Shown here piece after piece: positions 6,154-7,847 of a stretch of 7,847 nucleotides of DNA. Within the stretch, counting starts at the first letter, position 1; every line of letters begins with the position of its first letter. The notes beneath the pieces were generated by a model that ran no database searches, was not told where the DNA came from, and was given only the letters and a program-made list of their open reading frames with translations. The translations under genes were made by a program, and so were the position numbers. The stretch is taken from contig VFKS01000484.1 of the NCBI GenBank assembly GCA_009885425.1, forward strand, positions 1-7,847. The letters run 5' to 3'. This stretch comes from Novosphingobium sp. (GTDB taxonomy: Bacteria; Pseudomonadota; Alphaproteobacteria; Sphingomonadales; Sphingomonadaceae).

Positions 6154-6758
6154 GCCGGTTCGGGCTGCATCGGCGGCCCGCATGGCAAAGGTTCGGATTT
6201 CCCCTCATGACGCTGGCCGCTGCATCGCTGTCTCTGGCTGGCTGCACGCATTCTGCGCCCGACCCGGTTATCGCGGCCTTTGAAGCCAATCTGGCGGCGC
6301 ACGCCAGTGCGACCGAGGCTTTGAGCGACTGGTGCAAGGCGCGTGGGATCGATCCTGACGGTCAGATCACCGTGCAATTCGTGCGCGGGGCAGACGAAGC
6401 TCCACCGGCCGATCTGCGCGAAACGCTGGGTGTTTCCGCTGATGAGACATTGGGCTACCGCCATGTCAAACTGGTTTGCGGCAATGTGGTGCTGTCCGAG
6501 GCGCACAACTGGTTCGTCCCCGCACGACTCAGCGCGGAGATGAACCGCCAACTGGCCGAAACGCAGGTACCGTTCGGCAAAGTCGCCGCCAGTCTGAATT
6601 TCACCCGTGAGCCAATCAGTTCGGCGCGGCGCGGCGACCCGGGCTGTCCGGCGGAGGCAATTTCAACCTACCGCGCGCTGTTGCGGCTGCCCGATGGTCA
6701 GCCGCTGGCCTTGGTAGTGGAGTGTTATACCGAAGCGAATTTAGGCCCCAAACCCTAA
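6147..6758 (+). CDS. Putative lipoprotein with a chorismate lyase-like (UbiC/UTRA fold) domain
   Basis: This is a 203-residue protein. A basic N-terminal stretch (MGRRFGLHRR) leads to a hydrophobic segment ending in the lipobox LAGC, with the lipidated cysteine at 33, so it is predicted to be membrane-anchored in the periplasm. The mature part contains YRHVKLVCG (104-112), SEAHNWFVPARL (117-128), a PFG at 142-144 and RALLRLPDGQP with VVECYT (176-195). This order resembles the chorismate pyruvate-lyase/UTRA fold, where a conserved Arg and Glu (here perhaps R105 and E192) bind ligand. The resemblance is from memory and unproven, and a lipoprotein location argues against a role in ubiquinone synthesis. 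A TTG at 6105 and an ATG at 6207 are other possible starts; the latter would leave the signal peptide without basic residues. Its TAA overlaps the end of the convergent cupin gene. Confidence 0.8.
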   Translation: MGRRFGLHRRPAWQRFGFPLMTLAAASLSLAGCTHSAPDPVIAAFEANLAAHASATEALSDWCKARGIDPDGQITVQFVRGADEAPPADLRETLGVSADETLGYRHVKLVCGNVVLSEAHNWFVPARLSAEMNRQLAETQVPFGKVAASLNFTREPISSARRGDPGCPAEAISTYRALLRLPDGQPLALVVECYTEANLGPKP

Positions 6759-7132
6759 GGTGCGGGAACTGACTGGCGCGGCACTGCGCCCTTATCGACC
6801 AGCAGCGTGATCACAACCTTGGCCGCCCCCGGCCCGCGATTGACCCCGTTGTGCGGCACTCCGCGCGGCATCGTAAAGCTGTCGCCGGGATTGAGAACGG
6901 AAACCTTGCCCTTGACCCGCATTTCCAGCTGACCCGATGCGATATAAGCGACTTCGGTGCCGGGATGGATGTGCCAGCCGCTTTCGGCCCCAGCGGCAAA
7001 ATCGCGGCTTTGGACGATAACGATCTGGGCCCGGCCGCGCGGCACGTCGAGCGTGGCATGGGTCTGCAGAACCGAGGCTGGCGGCGCGGCGGCCGCACTG
7101 GCAGTGGCGGCAAGGAGGAGCAGGCTACGCAT
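6755..7132 (-). CDS. Secreted single-domain cupin protein
   Basis: This 125-residue protein starts with a short signal peptide (MRSLLLLAATASAAAA), so it is exported, probably to the periplasm. Both cupin motifs are complete: motif 1 H-x-H-x(3)-E-x(6)-G with H54, H56, E60 and G67, and motif 2 from G83 with PRG (89-91) and H94. The four metal ligands (H54, H56, E60, H94) are therefore all present, and a metal-binding beta-barrel is expected. No enzymatic activity can be assigned. The ATG (7132-7130) follows AAAGGA by 8 bases. This start is only 2 bases after the stop of the upstream lipoprotein gene, so the two are co-transcribed and probably translationally coupled. The frame runs open further upstream to 7360, but that overlaps the lipoprotein gene and would lose the signal peptide. 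The stop overlaps that of the convergent gene by 4 bases, with no strong terminator. Confidence 0.9.
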   Translation of the reverse strand: MRSLLLLAATASAAAAPPASVLQTHATLDVPRGRAQIVIVQSRDFAAGAESGWHIHPGTEVAYIASGQLEMRVKGKVSVLNPGDSFTMPRGVPHNGVNRGPGAAKVVITLLVDKGAVPRQSVPAP

Positions 7133-7134
7133 CG

Positions 7135-7734
7135 TCAGCGTCCTTTCAAGCAGGGTTGTTTCGGGCCATCGGCGATCCGGCGGGCGGCTTCGTTCTGGCC
7201 AGCGCTTGGCCGGATTTGTGCCATCGCGCAGGCTTGCGCCAGATCGATCACCACCAGAAATCCGGTTGGCTGTTCGGGGCGTTCGGGGCTTTCTACCGCG
7301 TTGTTGCGGACGATCAGCGCGGTCGGTTTGAAAGCCGCCCCCGCGCCTGTCCCGCGCCATTCGACCGCATCGCCAAGGCTGTTGAACCCGCCGCCGTTCA
7401 GCTGCAGCAACCCCAGTTCGATCGGCTTTCCGCCCGGCCTAACTACCCGCAGATCATCACGGGCATCGCCGTAATCAACCATTAGCGTAAAGCCGCCCGG
7501 CCCGGCGCAACGCGAAACCGACCAATCCTCATCCTCGCGCAGTTCCTCTAGCTTGCAGTCCTTGAGCGAGGTGTAGCGCGAAACCGGTCCAGATGCAGGC
7601 GCCGTTGCGGGTTTATCGAATGCTTCGGTGGTTGCCGCGGTGGCAGCGGGCGAATCGGTGCCAGCAGTCGTAGGTTCGCTCTGGCCGGAGCAAGCCGCCA
7701 GCAGCAGCGAAAGGGCAGCAGCGATTCTGTTCAT
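7135..7734 (-). CDS. Putative lipoprotein of unknown function
   Basis: This 199-residue protein has a lipoprotein signal, MNRIAAALSLLLAAC, with the lipobox LAAC and the modified cysteine at 15. A flexible linker rich in Ala, Thr and Pro follows (about 16-52), then a folded domain with four further cysteines (60, 76, 169, 195) that could form two disulfides in the periplasm. Notable segments are EDEDWSVSRC (67-76) and VDYGDARDDLRVVRPGGKP (86-104). I do not recognise a named family. The ATG at 7734 is chosen over an in-frame ATG at 7752 because it begins the signal peptide directly. It is the first gene of a two-gene unit with the cupin, and its last codons contain the cupin ribosome binding site. 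Only 20 bases separate its start from a strong terminator, leaving little room for its own promoter. Confidence 0.85.
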   Translation of the reverse strand: MNRIAAALSLLLAACSGQSEPTTAGTDSPAATAATTEAFDKPATAPASGPVSRYTSLKDCKLEELREDEDWSVSRCAGPGGFTLMVDYGDARDDLRVVRPGGKPIELGLLQLNGGGFNSLGDAVEWRGTGAGAAFKPTALIVRNNAVESPERPEQPTGFLVVIDLAQACAMAQIRPSAGQNEAARRIADGPKQPCLKGR

Positions 7735-7754
7735 CGCGCGATCTTGCCACAACT

Positions 7755-7793
7755 AAAAAGGGCCGGGAAGCGTGGTGCTTCCCGGCCCTTTTT
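7755..7793 (-). terminator. Strong bidirectional intrinsic terminator
   Basis: A perfect 17-base inverted repeat (AAAAAGGGCCGGGAAGC and its complement) surrounds the 5-base loop 7772-7776. On either strand a GC-rich stem is followed by five T, so it can act in both directions. It begins 20 bases after the stop of the - strand gene at the right edge and is best read as that gene's terminator. It also lies just upstream of the lipoprotein gene. Confidence 0.93.
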
Positions 7794-7813
7794 CAGATTG
7801 AAGTATCAGATGC

Positions 7814-7847
7814 TTAGGCGCCCTGCACTTCGCTCAGATCGATCTTC
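7814..7847 (-). CDS. C-terminal end of an unidentified gene (5' part outside the window)
   Basis: The last ten codons before TAA (7816-7814) on the - strand read KIDLSEVQGA. The call rests on the strong terminator that follows 20 bases after this stop and on the clean frame to the edge. Other - strand frames cannot be excluded over so short a stretch. The product cannot be identified from ten residues. Confidence 0.5.
   Translation of the reverse strand, partial: KIDLSEVQGA

Overview
The window reads as a GC-rich alphaproteobacterial chromosome, most likely Sphingomonadales (Erythrobacter/Novosphingobium-like). This placement is an inference from codon use, compact gene packing, weak Shine-Dalgarno sites and the gene repertoire; no marker gene is present. 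I see no tRNA, rRNA, CRISPR array, complete insertion sequence or prophage.

Left part (1-2740, all + strand): the C-terminal end of an ABC transporter ATPase; a class I SAM-dependent methyltransferase with a KPRGYAGD motif, resembling enzymes that make fatty-acid methyl esters (PhcB type); a 198-base gap holding a striking long-range inverted repeat that could fold as a structured RNA; then a secreted beta-lactamase-fold serine hydrolase.

Middle (2750-6758): a CorA-type magnesium/cobalt channel on the - strand meets the hydrolase gene tail to tail. It diverges from an EthA-like Baeyer-Villiger monooxygenase across a 103-base control region with a 16-base palindrome that looks like a repressor operator. 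The monooxygenase is followed on the + strand by a CinA/MoaB-type molybdopterin-binding domain protein and a lipoprotein that looks like the chorismate lyase (UbiC/UTRA) fold. A set of interleaved stems covers the start of the lipoprotein gene.

Right part (6755-7847, - strand): a two-gene unit, a cysteine-containing lipoprotein of unknown function followed 2 bases later by a secreted single-domain cupin. Its end overlaps the end of the + strand lipoprotein gene by 4 bases. Upstream lies a very strong intrinsic terminator and the last codons of another - strand gene.

Most of the window is ordinary chromosomal metabolism and envelope biology. The observations most worth checking are the structured element at 1149-1234, the ABC transporter/methyltransferase pair, the operator-like palindrome before the monooxygenase, the interleaved stems at 6110-6153, and the missing promoter space between the terminator and the lipoprotein gene.
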